A stretch of DNA of 63,266 bases from Agathobacter ruminis (GCF_002735305.1 NZ_PDYG01000012.1:1-63266); one strand, 5' to 3'. Counted from the stretch's first letter, positions 26,901-35,679 are shown. Notes: generated from the sequence alone by a model not told the origin. Made by a program: numbers and translations.

Positions 26901-28383
26901 GACATTCCTTGGATTCAAAGGAAACAAGGAGCCTGATATCGACCTGAACTTCTCCGGAGAATATCAGGCAAAAGCACACAAATATACTGAGGTTATTTTC
27001 GGAGAGGGGCAGACCTTCAAGGCAGGAACCGTAGGTACCCTGGCTGACAAAACAGCATTTGGCTATGTCAAAAATTATTATGAGGAACGCGGCATCAAGA
27101 AGCGTACCTGTGAGATCGACCGAATTGTACAGGGCTGTGTCGGTGTGCATCGTACGACGGGACAGCATCCGGGTGGTATCATCGTTTTGCCGATGGGGGA
27201 AGAAATTAATACATTTACGCCAATCCAGCATCCGGCGAATGATATGACGGTGGATATTATCACCACACATTTCGATTACCATTCGATTGACCATAACCTT
27301 TTGAAACTGGATATTCTCGGACACGACGATCCGACCATGATCCGTATGCTTCAGGATTTGACCGGCATCGATCCGACCACCATTCCGCTGGATGATGCAT
27401 CGGTGATGTCCCTGTTCCAGAATACGGATGCATTGGGCATCAAACCGGAAGACATCGGCGGAACCAAATTGGGGGCACTCGGAATTCCGGAATTCGGTAC
27501 AGATTTTGCGATGGGCATGTTGATTGATACCAAACCGACGGAATTCTCGGATCTGATTCGAATTGCAGGCTTGTCACATGGTACAGATGTATGGCTTGGC
27601 AATGCACAGGAATTGATTGCAAACGGAACCTGTACGATTTCGACAGCAATCTGTACGCGTGATGATATTATGACCTATCTGATCAGTAAGGGTCTGGAAT
27701 CGGAGCGCTCTTTCAAAATTATGGAGGCCGTCCGAAAAGGAATGGTTGCGCGAGGCAAGTGCGGCAACTGGGAAGAGTGGAAAGAAGACATGCGCGCCCA
27801 TGATGTGCCGGAATGGTATATCTGGTCCTGTGAGCGCATCCAGTATATGTTCCCGAAAGCGCATGCGGCTGCATATGTTATGATGGCATGGCGCATTGCC
27901 TATTGTAAGGTATTTTATCCCCTTGCTTATTATGCAGCATATTTTTCAATTCGAGCAAAAGGATTCTCTTATGAATTGATGTGCCTGGGCAAAGAAAAGC
28001 TTGAGCGCTATATGGCTGATTACATGAAGCGCAAAGATGAATTGTCTCCGAAAGAGCAGGGAACCTATTCCGATATGAGACTGGTGCAGGAAATGTATGC
28101 GCGCGGATACGACTTTGTCCCACTGGACATTTATACGGCGCATCCGAACCGTTTCCAGATCGTAGACGGCAAATTAATGCCATCCATCAATTCCATTGAC
28201 GGTCTTGGAGATGCTGCGGCTGTTGCAATTGCTGAAGCGGCAAAAGATGGCCCGTTTTTGTCCAAAGATGATTTTAAGGATCGCACCAAGGTTTCAAAGA
28301 CGGTTACCGATTTGCTGGGAGATTTGGGATTGCTCGGAAATATTCCGGAATCCAACCAGTTATCCTTATTTGACTTCCAATAA
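23899..28383 (+). CDS. polC: DNA polymerase III alpha subunit, Gram-positive PolC type
   Basis: PolC is the main replicative polymerase of low-GC Gram-positives, with built-in proofreading. The 1494-residue protein has an N-terminal domain, a Lys/Glu-rich linker (~200-250), an OB domain, a PHP domain split by the exonuclease (PHP start ELHCHTKMSD ~377), and a DnaQ-like exonuclease (VFDIETTG ~464, HRAVDDAE ~605). A zinc-binding cysteine cluster sits around 953-998, then palm and fingers. The C-terminal QLSLF is a beta-clamp-binding motif. ATG 23899 has a GGGAGGAAAC site. Confidence 0.97.
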   Translation: MIKPLFDVFTELDLSADERALFEDAQITKIGANRDRNRIRIYLHANHLIPKESVKKLEDKICRFMFPAQNGTVHIIEKFTLSSVYTPKSLFDQYWESILFELKLHSTLEYNLLRTAKIDFEEDDKTICVTMDDNIIGRSRGHEVIEFLEKVVCERCGLDLIVNTQFREPEETKYRKNQELQIREEVLNIMKNTATGNAILNGKQEETKPAQNSENESSPAKKQENKADAKPKFEKKGEFRKRYEKGSMPKSDNPDVIYGSDFEDESIAIEKIDAPIGEVVVNGQVLSIETREIRNERTIVIGAITDFTDTILFKMFLKNEILPEVLPKIGTGNFIRMKAVANIDKYDNDLTLGNVIGVKKSVDFRSSRMDTAPEKRVELHCHTKMSDMDAVSDVKDIIKQAKKWGHKAIAITDHGDVQAFPDANHAVSPDDDFKVIYGVEAYLVDDMKGIVTNSKNQSLDDTYVVFDIETTGFSPEKCKIIEFGAVKVVGGKIVDRFSKFVNPQVPIPFRIEQLTSIRDDMVMNEPTIDVILPEFREFCGDAVMVAHNADFDMSFVYKNCENLGIRYRATVVDTVAMARFLLPQLNRFKLDTVAKALNVSLDHHHRAVDDAECTAEIFVKFVEMLKNRGIDHLDAINEEAKSSVENIWKLPSHHAIILATCDQGRTNLYRLVSDSHVKYYHRQPRVPKSEFLKYRDGLIIGSACEAGELYQAILGGRPEEEIARLVQFYDYLEIQPLGNNGFMLRGDDPIVESEQDLIDINKKIVKLGEDFNKPVVATCDVHFLNPEDEIYRRIIMTGKGFKDADQQPPLYLHTTDEMLEEFSYLGSAKAEEVVITNPNRIADMCERIEPVRPDKCPPVIENSDQMLRDICYRKAHSMYGDPLPEIVQERLERELNSIISNGYAVMYIIAQKLVWKSNEDGYLVGSRGSVGSSFVATMSGITEVNPLKPHYLCPNPECKFSDFDSDLVKKYEGHSGCDMPDCNCPKCGTKMRKEGFDIPFETFLGFKGNKEPDIDLNFSGEYQAKAHKYTEVIFGEGQTFKAGTVGTLADKTAFGYVKNYYEERGIKKRTCEIDRIVQGCVGVHRTTGQHPGGIIVLPMGEEINTFTPIQHPANDMTVDIITTHFDYHSIDHNLLKLDILGHDDPTMIRMLQDLTGIDPTTIPLDDASVMSLFQNTDALGIKPEDIGGTKLGALGIPEFGTDFAMGMLIDTKPTEFSDLIRIAGLSHGTDVWLGNAQELIANGTCTISTAICTRDDIMTYLISKGLESERSFKIMEAVRKGMVARGKCGNWEEWKEDMRAHDVPEWYIWSCERIQYMFPKAHAAAYVMMAWRIAYCKVFYPLAYYAAYFSIRAKGFSYELMCLGKEKLERYMADYMKRKDELSPKEQGTYSDMRLVQEMYARGYDFVPLDIYTAHPNRFQIVDGKLMPSINSIDGLGDAAAVAIAEAAKDGPFLSKDDFKDRTKVSKTVTDLLGDLGLLGNIPESNQLSLFDFQ

Positions 28384-28386
28384 AAT

Positions 28387-28426
28387 AATCCGCATCCCTC
28401 TAAAACAGAGGATGCGGATTTTTTTT
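28387..28426 (+). terminator. Terminator after polC (probably bidirectional)
   Basis: Stem AATCCGCATCC (28387-28397) pairs with GGATGCGGATT (28410-28420), extended by CTCT/AGAG around loop AAAAC, and is followed by T(6). The complementary side reads into A/T-rich sequence, so it can also serve the convergent minus-strand gene. Confidence 0.92.
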
Positions 28427-28445
28427 GTTCCATTCACAGTCCGAT

Positions 28446-29465
28446 TTATTTTTCTGCGCCCGGATGAAACGGATACAGTGTTCCGGGATTGGCTGTCGGG
28501 GTATAGAAAGTCTGTCCGGTGCTGAATTCCGTGAAATAAGTATAATGGCTGGTCACATTGATCTGCTTATAATTGCCGAATGCGATAATCTGCTGATCCG
28601 TGCCATCATTTTTGATCATGCATAATCGCGGATTTTTGGAATCATATACCTGATAATAAATATAGCTTCCATATACATTAAACAAATCCACGCTTTCCTT
28701 TGTCAGGATGACAGGATTATCAAAGGCAGTATTGGTATGCACCAAAGCCATGTTGCGGGTGACATCCATATAATAGACATTGCTGTCGCTGCTGACAATC
28801 GGTTTATAACAGTCACATTCATATACCATGCTTTCGATGCCGGTTGCAGTATCATAGCAATAGAGATTGCCGTCATTTTCGTTGCCGTTGTAATAAAAAT
28901 ATTGACCCAGCGTGCTGCAGGTAAAGACATAATGCTTGCGAATCTGCTTGCGTTCTTTTCCGTCTATCCGCACACGATAGAGGGAAGTGGCTTCACTGTT
29001 ATCATAATGCAGATAATAGATGTAATTGCCGATCAGCGATGCGTAGATACATGGATCGCGATCGAGAATATAAATCTTTCCGCCTTTTCGCGGCATGCGG
29101 CATAAGCTGTTGTTGTTATAGGAGAAGAATGCATATTCACTGTCTGTCCGGTCATTGTTTCGCACATAATAGACATAATGATCATCGGCATTAATATACA
29201 TTACGGTATCGTCACACAATTTATGAATGTTTGTGCCGTCCGGATTCATGACATAAAGCCGGCCTTCATCGTCCGGATTGGAGAAAAAGACTTCGCCGTT
29301 GCTTTCACAAAACAGTCCGGCATTGTAAAGATTTCCCGGTGTGTTTCCATTGACATAACCGGTGTTCATGATCACGCGGTGCATATGCTGATTGATAAAC
29401 CAGGCCGCCGTAAGCCCCAGCACGAGAATTATGCAAAAAATAATAATCAGTTTTTTATTTTTCAT
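28446..29465 (-). CDS. Membrane-anchored DUF5050-like (beta-propeller-like) protein
   Basis: A 339-residue protein with a short basic N-terminus and one membrane anchor or uncleaved signal (~5-24), then an extracellular domain of repeats. Each repeat contains an aromatic strand such as YVYYVRN, YIYYLHY, YFYYNGN or YIYYQVYD followed by a turn and an LYRV/LCRM-type strand. This resembles the DUF5050/prolow-density-receptor-like propeller repeats common in Clostridia. Function is unknown; ligand or surface binding is plausible. The start at 29465 is set by AGGAGG seven bases upstream. Convergent with polC and divergent from pheA. Confidence 0.82.
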   Translation of the reverse strand: MKNKKLIIIFCIILVLGLTAAWFINQHMHRVIMNTGYVNGNTPGNLYNAGLFCESNGEVFFSNPDDEGRLYVMNPDGTNIHKLCDDTVMYINADDHYVYYVRNNDRTDSEYAFFSYNNNSLCRMPRKGGKIYILDRDPCIYASLIGNYIYYLHYDNSEATSLYRVRIDGKERKQIRKHYVFTCSTLGQYFYYNGNENDGNLYCYDTATGIESMVYECDCYKPIVSSDSNVYYMDVTRNMALVHTNTAFDNPVILTKESVDLFNVYGSYIYYQVYDSKNPRLCMIKNDGTDQQIIAFGNYKQINVTSHYTYFTEFSTGQTFYTPTANPGTLYPFHPGAEK

Positions 29466-29484
29466 AATCATTCCTCCTGATTTT

Positions 29485-29513
29485 ATTATAATAATTGCCT
29501 GATTTTCTTGCAA
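29485..29513 (-). promoter_or_regulatory. Promoter of the DUF5050-like gene (minus strand)
   Basis: Read on the minus strand: -35 TTGCAA (29513-29508) and -10 TATAAT (29490-29485) with a 17-bp spacer. Confidence 0.75.
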
Positions 29514-29521
29514 GGCAAGTA

Positions 29522-29550
29522 TTGAGTTTCGAGGCGTGTTGGGCTATATT
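29522..29550 (+). promoter_or_regulatory. Candidate promoter for pheA
   Basis: -35 TTGAGT (29522-29527) and -10 TATATT (29545-29550), 17-bp spacer, about 30 bases before the pheA start. Confidence 0.6.
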
Positions 29551-29581
29551 CTTATTAACAGTTTTTTTGAAAGGAATAGAA

Positions 29582-30712
29582 ATGAAAGATTTATTGGAAC
29601 TTCGAAACGAGATTGACCAGATTGACAACGAGATTGTTTCCCTGTTTGAGCAGCGTATGCATATTTCCGAACAGGTGGCGCAATACAAAATCAGAACCGG
29701 GAAAAAAGTATTTGACAAAGAGCGTGAATCGGAAAAGCTGAAGACTTTGTCTTCGAAGGCTTCCAATGAATTTATCCGACATGGAATCTGGGAATTGTTT
29801 GAGCAGATTATGTCTGTCAGCCGAAAGAAACAATATCAGTTGCTGGGCGCGGAAGGCATGCTCGAAAAACCTGATTTTACAAAAGTAGACCGTCTGGTCG
29901 AAAAAAAGCCGACGGTTGTTTTTCAGGGTGTGGAAGGAGCATACAGCCAGCAGGCCATGCAACAGTTTTTCTCAGAGCAGCATGACAGTTTTCATGTGGA
30001 GACCTGGCGTGATGCGATGGAGGCAATCCGTCGGAAACAGGCTGACTTTGCTGTGTTGCCGCTCGAAAACTCATCCGCCGGAATCGTATCGGAAAATTAT
30101 GATCTGCTTGCGGAATATGATGCATATATTGTCGGCGAGCAGGTCTTGAAAATCGATCATGCGCTGCTTGGCCTGGCAAATGCAGATGAGACGGAGATTC
30201 GAACCGTATATTCGCATCCGCAGGCCCTGATGCAATGCTCCAAATATCTCGAAGAACATAAGGAATGGGAAGAAATCAGCCTGAAAAATACTGCTGTTTC
30301 CGCGCAAAAGGTCAAGCAGGACGCAAAAGTGCATCAGGCAGCGATAGCAAGCCCTGTGACAGCTGAATTATACGGATTAAAGGTCATCAAAGAAGGCATT
30401 CAGGACAACCAGACCAATTGCACCCGCTTTGTGATTGTGACCGCCGATCCTGTCTATCAGAAGGATGCGCGTCATATTGCACTTTGCCTGGAATTGCCGC
30501 ATACTGTCGGATCTTTGTATCACACTTTGTCACATTTTATTTATAATAATATTAATATGATTAATATCCAGTCCCGTCCGAAGCCGGACAAGAACTGGGA
30601 ATACCGGTTTTTTATCGATATCGAGGGAAATCTGGAAGATGAAGGGGTTCAAAATGCACTTGGAGGATTGAAAGAGGAGACATCATTTTTAAAAATCCTT
30701 GGCACATATTAA
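29582..30712 (+). CDS. pheA: Bifunctional chorismate mutase / prephenate dehydratase
   Basis: PheA converts chorismate to prephenate and then to phenylpyruvate for phenylalanine synthesis. The 376-residue protein has an AroQ chorismate mutase domain (1-90; LLELRNEIDQIDNEIVSLFEQRM), a prephenate dehydratase domain (~110-290; VEGAYSQQA, LPLENSSAGIV, and TNCTRFVIV with the conserved Thr-Arg-Phe), and a C-terminal ACT domain (~300-376) that normally senses phenylalanine. ATG 29582 with AAAGGAATAG upstream is preferred over an upstream in-frame start at 29495 that would lie in the promoter region. Confidence 0.95.
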   Translation: MKDLLELRNEIDQIDNEIVSLFEQRMHISEQVAQYKIRTGKKVFDKERESEKLKTLSSKASNEFIRHGIWELFEQIMSVSRKKQYQLLGAEGMLEKPDFTKVDRLVEKKPTVVFQGVEGAYSQQAMQQFFSEQHDSFHVETWRDAMEAIRRKQADFAVLPLENSSAGIVSENYDLLAEYDAYIVGEQVLKIDHALLGLANADETEIRTVYSHPQALMQCSKYLEEHKEWEEISLKNTAVSAQKVKQDAKVHQAAIASPVTAELYGLKVIKEGIQDNQTNCTRFVIVTADPVYQKDARHIALCLELPHTVGSLYHTLSHFIYNNINMINIQSRPKPDKNWEYRFFIDIEGNLEDEGVQNALGGLKEETSFLKILGTY

Positions 30713-30731
30713 TTTTGGAGGAGGTCGAAAC

Positions 30732-32237
30732 ATGTCTGTTCATACTTTTGCATCGATTTATATCGGGTCATACGAATTAACGCTTAAGATTTTTGAGTTT
30801 ACGGCCAAAAAGAAAATGAAAGAAATTGATTGTGTGCGCACGCGCACCAATCTCGGCAAAGATATCTATCACACCGAATCGGTTGGATATGAGACGGTAG
30901 AACAGTTATGTGACACCCTGCAGGAATTTCTTGAAATTGCAAAAAGCTATCGTGCCAATGCAACGGAGGTCTATATGTCAGTTGCGATTCGCGATGCATC
31001 CAATGAACTGTTTGTGCTCGACCAGATACAGATTCGCACAGGCATCAGAGCCAGAGTGCTGAGCAATTCGGAACACCGTTTTATCACTTATGAAACAATT
31101 GCCGGAAGAGAACGCTTTGCGGAAGCGGTAGAAGATGCGGCTTTTGTGGATATCGGCGGATCCGGCATTCAGATTACGCTATTCCGGAACGGAGAGATTA
31201 TTACCACTCAGCATATGGATTTGGGAACCATCAGGTTGCGCAATATGCTTCGCAACAGCGACTGTTCCATGGACAATTACCGGCGCGGGCTGGCAGAATT
31301 TATCGACAAAAAGATAGAAGTCTTTCGTGCAATGTATCTCAAGCAGGATGTCAGTAATCTGATACTGATCAGTGATTACGGAGATATGCTGTTATCCACG
31401 GAAGAAGAGGATCAGCGGATTGTCAAGGCAGATAAATTTGCAAAAATGACGCAAAAATTATTAAAAAAGCCGGAGTTCGGTTATGAGGATCCTTTTGTGG
31501 TTCCTTCGCTGATTTTGTTTCATGCACTTGCCACCTCGCTTGGATGCAAGCTGGTCTATGTGCCGGGAACCAATATCTGTGACGGTATCGCTTTTGATTA
31601 CGGAAGACGCAAAAATCTGCTGCTTGTCAATCATTCCTTTGAGGATGATGTGCTATCCGCATCGCGCAATCTGGCGGAACATTTCAAAAGCTATTCCCCG
31701 CATATCGAAGCACTAAACCGTCTGGCAACAGATATCTTTACCGCAATGAAAAAAGTGCATGGGCTGAACAAGCGACACCTTTTGTTGCTTCGTGTTGCGA
31801 CCCTGCTGCATGACGTGGGCAAGTATGTCAGCATTTCCAACGGCTCCATCAGCGCTTATAATATTATTATGGAGTCGGAAATTATCGGACTGACACATCG
31901 TGAGAGAAGCATTGTGGCCTATACGGTTTTGTTTAATACCTTACCGTTGATGAAAATTGACGAGCTGCCGGATCCGGTGGATGAAGAAAGCTATATTGTA
32001 TTTGCAAAATTATCTGCAATTTTGCGTGTGGCGAATGCACTGGATCAGAGTCATAAACAAAAATTCGACAGTTCGCGCATCATATTAAAGGACCGTGAAT
32101 TACTGATTACGGTAGAAGCTTCGGAGGATCTGACTTTGGAGCGTGCACTGTTTGCCAATAAGACGCAATATTTTGAGGACGTATTTTCAATTAAACCTGT
32201 TTTGAAAGAAAAACGGGTATATCGTCTTCGCAGCTGA
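30732..32237 (+). CDS. ppx: Ppx/GppA exopolyphosphatase-family protein with HD domain
   Basis: Ppx/GppA enzymes hydrolyse polyphosphate or pppGpp. The 501-residue protein has two actin-like ASKHA domains, with the phosphate-binding segment VDIGGSGIQITLF at ~137-150, and a C-terminal HD-type domain (LLHDVGKYVS ~357-366). The VDIGGSG motif differs slightly from the usual DIGGGS-T/S. ATG 30732 has GGAGGAGGTCG upstream. Its stop overlaps the region before ppk, so the degrading and synthesising enzymes are coupled in one operon. Confidence 0.9.
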   Translation: MSVHTFASIYIGSYELTLKIFEFTAKKKMKEIDCVRTRTNLGKDIYHTESVGYETVEQLCDTLQEFLEIAKSYRANATEVYMSVAIRDASNELFVLDQIQIRTGIRARVLSNSEHRFITYETIAGRERFAEAVEDAAFVDIGGSGIQITLFRNGEIITTQHMDLGTIRLRNMLRNSDCSMDNYRRGLAEFIDKKIEVFRAMYLKQDVSNLILISDYGDMLLSTEEEDQRIVKADKFAKMTQKLLKKPEFGYEDPFVVPSLILFHALATSLGCKLVYVPGTNICDGIAFDYGRRKNLLLVNHSFEDDVLSASRNLAEHFKSYSPHIEALNRLATDIFTAMKKVHGLNKRHLLLLRVATLLHDVGKYVSISNGSISAYNIIMESEIIGLTHRERSIVAYTVLFNTLPLMKIDELPDPVDEESYIVFAKLSAILRVANALDQSHKQKFDSSRIILKDRELLITVEASEDLTLERALFANKTQYFEDVFSIKPVLKEKRVYRLRS

Positions 32238-32254
32238 TGAAAGGGGGCAGGGAT

Positions 32255-34369
32255 ATGGATTTTACCAATCCGAAATATTATGAAAATCGTGAATTGAGCT
32301 GGATTAAATTTGACCGGCGCGTACTTGCGGAAGCAAAAGACAAAAATATTCCGCTATTGGAGCGCCTGAAATTTATCAGTATCACGTCATCGAATCTCGA
32401 TGAGTTTTTCATGGTCCGTGTAGCCTCTTTAAAAGATATGGTGCACGCCGGCTACAAAAAGCGTGATATCGCCGGAATGACTGCATCCGAGCAGCTTGCG
32501 GCAATCAATAAAGATACGCGTGATTTGGTGGAAGTACAATACAGCACCTACAATCGTTCTCTGATTCCGCTGCTGCAGAAAGAAGGCATTATCATTGTCG
32601 ATTCCTATGAGAAACTGACGCAGGATCAAAGTGATTTTGTGGATTGCTATTTTATGGACAATATTTATCCGGTTCTGACACCGATGGCCGTGGATGCATC
32701 CCGTCCGTTCCCTTTGATTCGTAACAAATCATTGAACATCGGTGCGCTGTTGCAAAGCAAGAAGGATGAAAAAGACAAGGAGCGTGTATTCGCAACCGTT
32801 CAAGTGCCGGGGGGACTGCCGCGCCTGGTGGAAGTGCCTTCGCCTGAGAATCTTCGAACTTTTATTTTGCTTGAAGAAGTGATTGAAAAGAACCTCGACA
32901 AACTGTTCTCCAATTATACGATTCTGTGTGCACATCCATATCGTATCATGCGTAATGCAGATCTGACCATTGATGAGGAAGAAGCATCCGATTTGTTAAA
33001 AGAAATCGAAAACAAATTGAAGATGCGCCAATGGGGAGAAGTGATTCGTCTGGAAGTGGAAGAGCGTGTAGACAGGAAACTGTTAAAATTTTTGAAGCAT
33101 GAATTAAAGGTTGCGGATGAGGATATCTTTTTCATCAATGGACCGCTTGATTTGACATTTACAATGAAAATCGCGGGACTCGACGGATATGATAATCTGC
33201 GCTACAAAAAAACTGTTCCGCAGAGAGTTCCGGAGATTGAACCGGGAAGCAATATTTTTGAGGCCATTCGCCGTGGAGATATCTTTTTACATCATCCGTA
33301 TGAGACATTTGATCCTGTTGTTGATTTTATCCGTCAGGCTGCAGTGGATCCGGATGTCCTTGCGATTAAGCAGACCTTATATCGTGTCAGCGGCAATTCG
33401 CCGATCATTGCGTCTCTTGCTAAAGCCGCAGAAAACGGCAAGCAGGTTACCGTGCTGGTAGAATTAAAAGCCAGATTCGATGAGGAAAATAATATTGTCT
33501 GGGCAAAGATGCTCGAGAAAGCAGGATGCCATGTCATTTATGGTCTGGTTGGATTGAAGACGCATAGCAAGATCGCATTGGTTGTGCGAAAGGAAGAAGA
33601 GGGAATTCGCCGCTATGTACATCTTGCAACTGGCAATTATAATGATTCCACCGCAAAATTATATACGGATTGCGGCATTTTTACCTGCAAAGAATCCTAT
33701 GGAGAAGATGCGACTGCAGTCTTTAATATGTTGTCCGGATACAGCGAGCCAAAGCATTGGAATGAACTGATTCTGGCACCGTACTGGATGAAAGACCGCT
33801 TCCTTGCCATGATTGAGCGGGAAGAAAAAAATGCAAAAAACGGTGGAGAGGCGCGCATTATCGCAAAGATGAATTCGCTTTGCGATCCGAAAATTATCGA
33901 AGCACTGTATCATGCGAGTGCGGCCGGTGTGAAAATTGATCTGATTGTCAGAGGCATTTGCTGCCTGCGAGTAGGCATTGAGGGTGTCAGTGAAAATATT
34001 ACCGTGCGTTCAATCGTCGGCAACTTTCTCGAACACAGCCGTATCTTTTATTTTGAGAATGGCGGAGATCCGGAAGTTTATATGGGAAGTGCGGACTGGA
34101 TGCCGCGTAATCTTGACCGCCGCGTGGAAATCGTATTCCCGTTGCTGGAAGATTCGCTGAAAGAGCGTGCCATTCATATTTTACAGCTTGAACTGGCGGA
34201 TACGGAAAAGGCACATCTTCTGGATGCAGATGGCAATTATGAAAAGGTTGACAGAAGAGGCAAAGTTCATGTAAACTCACAGTTGGAATTTGTCAAAGAA
34301 GCAAAAGAAGCGGTTCCTGCCGTGGAAGCAAGTCAGGAGCGAATCTTTATTCCTGCGGAGCCGGTATAA
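32255..34369 (+). CDS. ppk1: Polyphosphate kinase 1
   Basis: Ppk1 reversibly polymerises the terminal phosphate of ATP into polyphosphate. The 704-residue protein has the N domain (YYENRELSWIKFDRRVL), the H domain and two phospholipase-D-like C domains. The autophosphorylated histidine is in GLKTHSK (~435) and the second active-site histidine is in LEHSRIFYF (~593). The YRVSGNSPI segment is typical. ATG 32255 is preferred over ATG 32237 because the AAGGGGG element lies between them at the right distance. Together with the upstream Ppx/GppA it forms a polyphosphate module. Confidence 0.95.
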   Translation: MDFTNPKYYENRELSWIKFDRRVLAEAKDKNIPLLERLKFISITSSNLDEFFMVRVASLKDMVHAGYKKRDIAGMTASEQLAAINKDTRDLVEVQYSTYNRSLIPLLQKEGIIIVDSYEKLTQDQSDFVDCYFMDNIYPVLTPMAVDASRPFPLIRNKSLNIGALLQSKKDEKDKERVFATVQVPGGLPRLVEVPSPENLRTFILLEEVIEKNLDKLFSNYTILCAHPYRIMRNADLTIDEEEASDLLKEIENKLKMRQWGEVIRLEVEERVDRKLLKFLKHELKVADEDIFFINGPLDLTFTMKIAGLDGYDNLRYKKTVPQRVPEIEPGSNIFEAIRRGDIFLHHPYETFDPVVDFIRQAAVDPDVLAIKQTLYRVSGNSPIIASLAKAAENGKQVTVLVELKARFDEENNIVWAKMLEKAGCHVIYGLVGLKTHSKIALVVRKEEEGIRRYVHLATGNYNDSTAKLYTDCGIFTCKESYGEDATAVFNMLSGYSEPKHWNELILAPYWMKDRFLAMIEREEKNAKNGGEARIIAKMNSLCDPKIIEALYHASAAGVKIDLIVRGICCLRVGIEGVSENITVRSIVGNFLEHSRIFYFENGGDPEVYMGSADWMPRNLDRRVEIVFPLLEDSLKERAIHILQLELADTEKAHLLDADGNYEKVDRRGKVHVNSQLEFVKEAKEAVPAVEASQERIFIPAEPV

Positions 34370-34387
34370 AATTTTGCGGACAATAGG

Positions 34388-34416
34388 TTGACATTGTGCA
34401 ATCGATATGTTATAGT
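34388..34416 (+). promoter_or_regulatory. Promoter of infC-rpmI-rplT
   Basis: A near-consensus promoter: -35 TTGACA (34388-34393), 17-bp spacer, -10 TATAGT (34411-34416). Confidence 0.88.
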
Positions 34417-34419
34417 GTC

Positions 34420-34558
34420 ATAGTTGTTAGAAAAACAAGTAGAGTATCCACTCTCACCTAAGCGCAATCGGGCGACTTAGCGTTTATATTTTTAACATAA
34501 TGATTTTGATGTTAGAAATGTTAGTGGATAGTCTGCCTATCCACTAATTTTTTTATTT
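34420..34558 (+). promoter_or_regulatory. infC leader attenuator (L20-type leader)
   Basis: The leader contains a hairpin AGAGT/ACTCT around ATCC (34441-34454), a second hairpin CTAAG/CTTAG (34458-34480), and a full terminator: TTAGTGGATAG (34521-34531), CTATCCACTAA (34537-34547) and seven T. TATCCACT occurs at 34445-34452 and again in the terminator's 3' arm (34538-34545), so the upstream copy can pair with AGTGGATA and prevent termination. This is the logic of L20-controlled attenuation known for infC operons in Firmicutes; assignment to that family is by position and structure. Confidence 0.85.
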
Positions 34559-34573
34559 TGGAGGTATAAAGCC

Positions 34574-35080
34574 ATTAGCGATTACATGATTAATGAGCAG
34601 ATCCGTGACAAGGAAGTGCGACTCATTGGGGCAAACGGAGAGCAATTAGGAGTCTTTTCCGTAAAAGAAGCAATGAAAATGGCAGACGAGGCAAATCTTG
34701 ATCTGGTTAAGATTGCTCCGAATGCAAAGCCACCTGTTTGCAAGATTATCGATTACGGTAAATTCAAGTATGAGCAGGTTCGCAAGGAAAAAGATGCGAA
34801 GAAAAAACAAAAGACAGTTGAATTAAAGGAAATTCGACTTTCTCCGAATATTGACACTAATGATTTAAATACCAAGATAAACGCTGCCAGAAAGTTCTTA
34901 TCCAAGGGAAATCGTGTAAAGATTACTTTGCGTTTCCGTGGAAGAGAAATGGCTCACATGAACCAAAGCAAGCACATCTTAGATGATCTTGCCGAGCAAC
35001 TTTCTGATGTTGCGGTAGTGGAGAAAGCACCGAAGGTCGAAGGAAGATCTATCGGAATGGTACTGGCAGAGAAAAAATAA
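34574..35080 (+). CDS. infC: Translation initiation factor IF-3 (likely ATT start)
   Basis: IF-3 prevents premature subunit joining and checks start-codon choice. The 168-residue protein has the N-terminal domain (MINEQIRDKEVRLIG), a lysine-rich linker and the C-terminal domain (EIRLSPNIDTNDLNTKI, VKITLRFRGREM). ATT 34574 is chosen as start: GGAGGT at 34560-34565 lies 8 bases upstream, whereas the first ATG (34586) is 20 bases from it. Non-canonical infC starts are known and allow IF-3 to repress itself. If ATG 34586 is used the protein is 164 residues. Confidence 0.93.
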   Translation: MSDYMINEQIRDKEVRLIGANGEQLGVFSVKEAMKMADEANLDLVKIAPNAKPPVCKIIDYGKFKYEQVRKEKDAKKKQKTVELKEIRLSPNIDTNDLNTKINAARKFLSKGNRVKITLRFRGREMAHMNQSKHILDDLAEQLSDVAVVEKAPKVEGRSIGMVLAEKK

Positions 35081-35101
35081 CATTTTAAGGAGGAACACAA
35101 A

Positions 35102-35299
35102 ATGCCAAAGCAGAAGACAAGCAGAGCAGCTGCAAAGAGATTCAAGATTACAGGATCTGGAAAATTAAAGAGAAATAAGGCTTACAAACGTCATATCTTA
35201 ACCAAGAAGTCTACCAAGCTTAAGAGAACTCTCAGAAAGCCGGCTATGACTGATTCAACAAATGTTAAGAATATGAAGAAGATTTTACCATACGCGTAA
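35102..35299 (+). CDS. rpmI: 50S ribosomal protein L35
   Basis: A 65-residue, very basic protein with the L35 signature [19 protein letters not shown] and the [16 protein letters not shown] segment. L35 is a small late-assembling 50S protein. It starts with a TAAGGAGGAACAC site 21 bases after infC and is followed by rplT, the standard infC-rpmI-rplT order. Confidence 0.97.
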   Translation: MPKQKTSRAAAKRFKITGSGKLKRNKAYKRHILTKKSTKLKRTLRKPAMTDSTNVKNMKKILPYA

Positions 35300-35322
35300 G
35301 ATAGAGGTTAAGGAGGAAAACA

Positions 35323-35679
35323 ATGGCAAGAGTAAAAGGCGGATTAAACGCTAAGAAAAGACATAATAGAACATTAAAGTTAGCAAAGGGTTACAGAGGC
35401 GCTCGTTCTAAGCAGTATCGTGTAGCTAAGCAGTCTGTCATGAGAGCCTTAACAAGTTCTTATGCAGGACGTAAAGAGAGAAAGAGACAGTTCCGTCGTC
35501 TCTGGATCGCTCGTATCAACGCAGCTTCAAGATTAAACGGACTTTCTTACAGCCAGTTTATGCACGGCTTAAAGCTTGCAAACATCGACTTAAACAGAAA
35601 GGTACTTGCTGATATGGCTGTATCTGATGTAGAAGGATTTGCAAAGCTTGTAGATGTTGCAAAGAGCAAAATTGCTTAA
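35323..35679 (+). CDS. rplT: 50S ribosomal protein L20
   Basis: L20 is an early 50S assembly protein that binds 23S rRNA and, in Firmicutes, the leader of its own operon. The 118-residue basic protein has the family N-terminus [20 protein letters not shown], the [15 protein letters not shown] segment and the [13 protein letters not shown] motif. A TTAAGGAGGAAAAC site precedes ATG 35323. A strong terminator follows. Confidence 0.98.
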   Translation: MARVKGGLNAKKRHNRTLKLAKGYRGARSKQYRVAKQSVMRALTSSYAGRKERKRQFRRLWIARINAASRLNGLSYSQFMHGLKLANIDLNRKVLADMAVSDVEGFAKLVDVAKSKIA

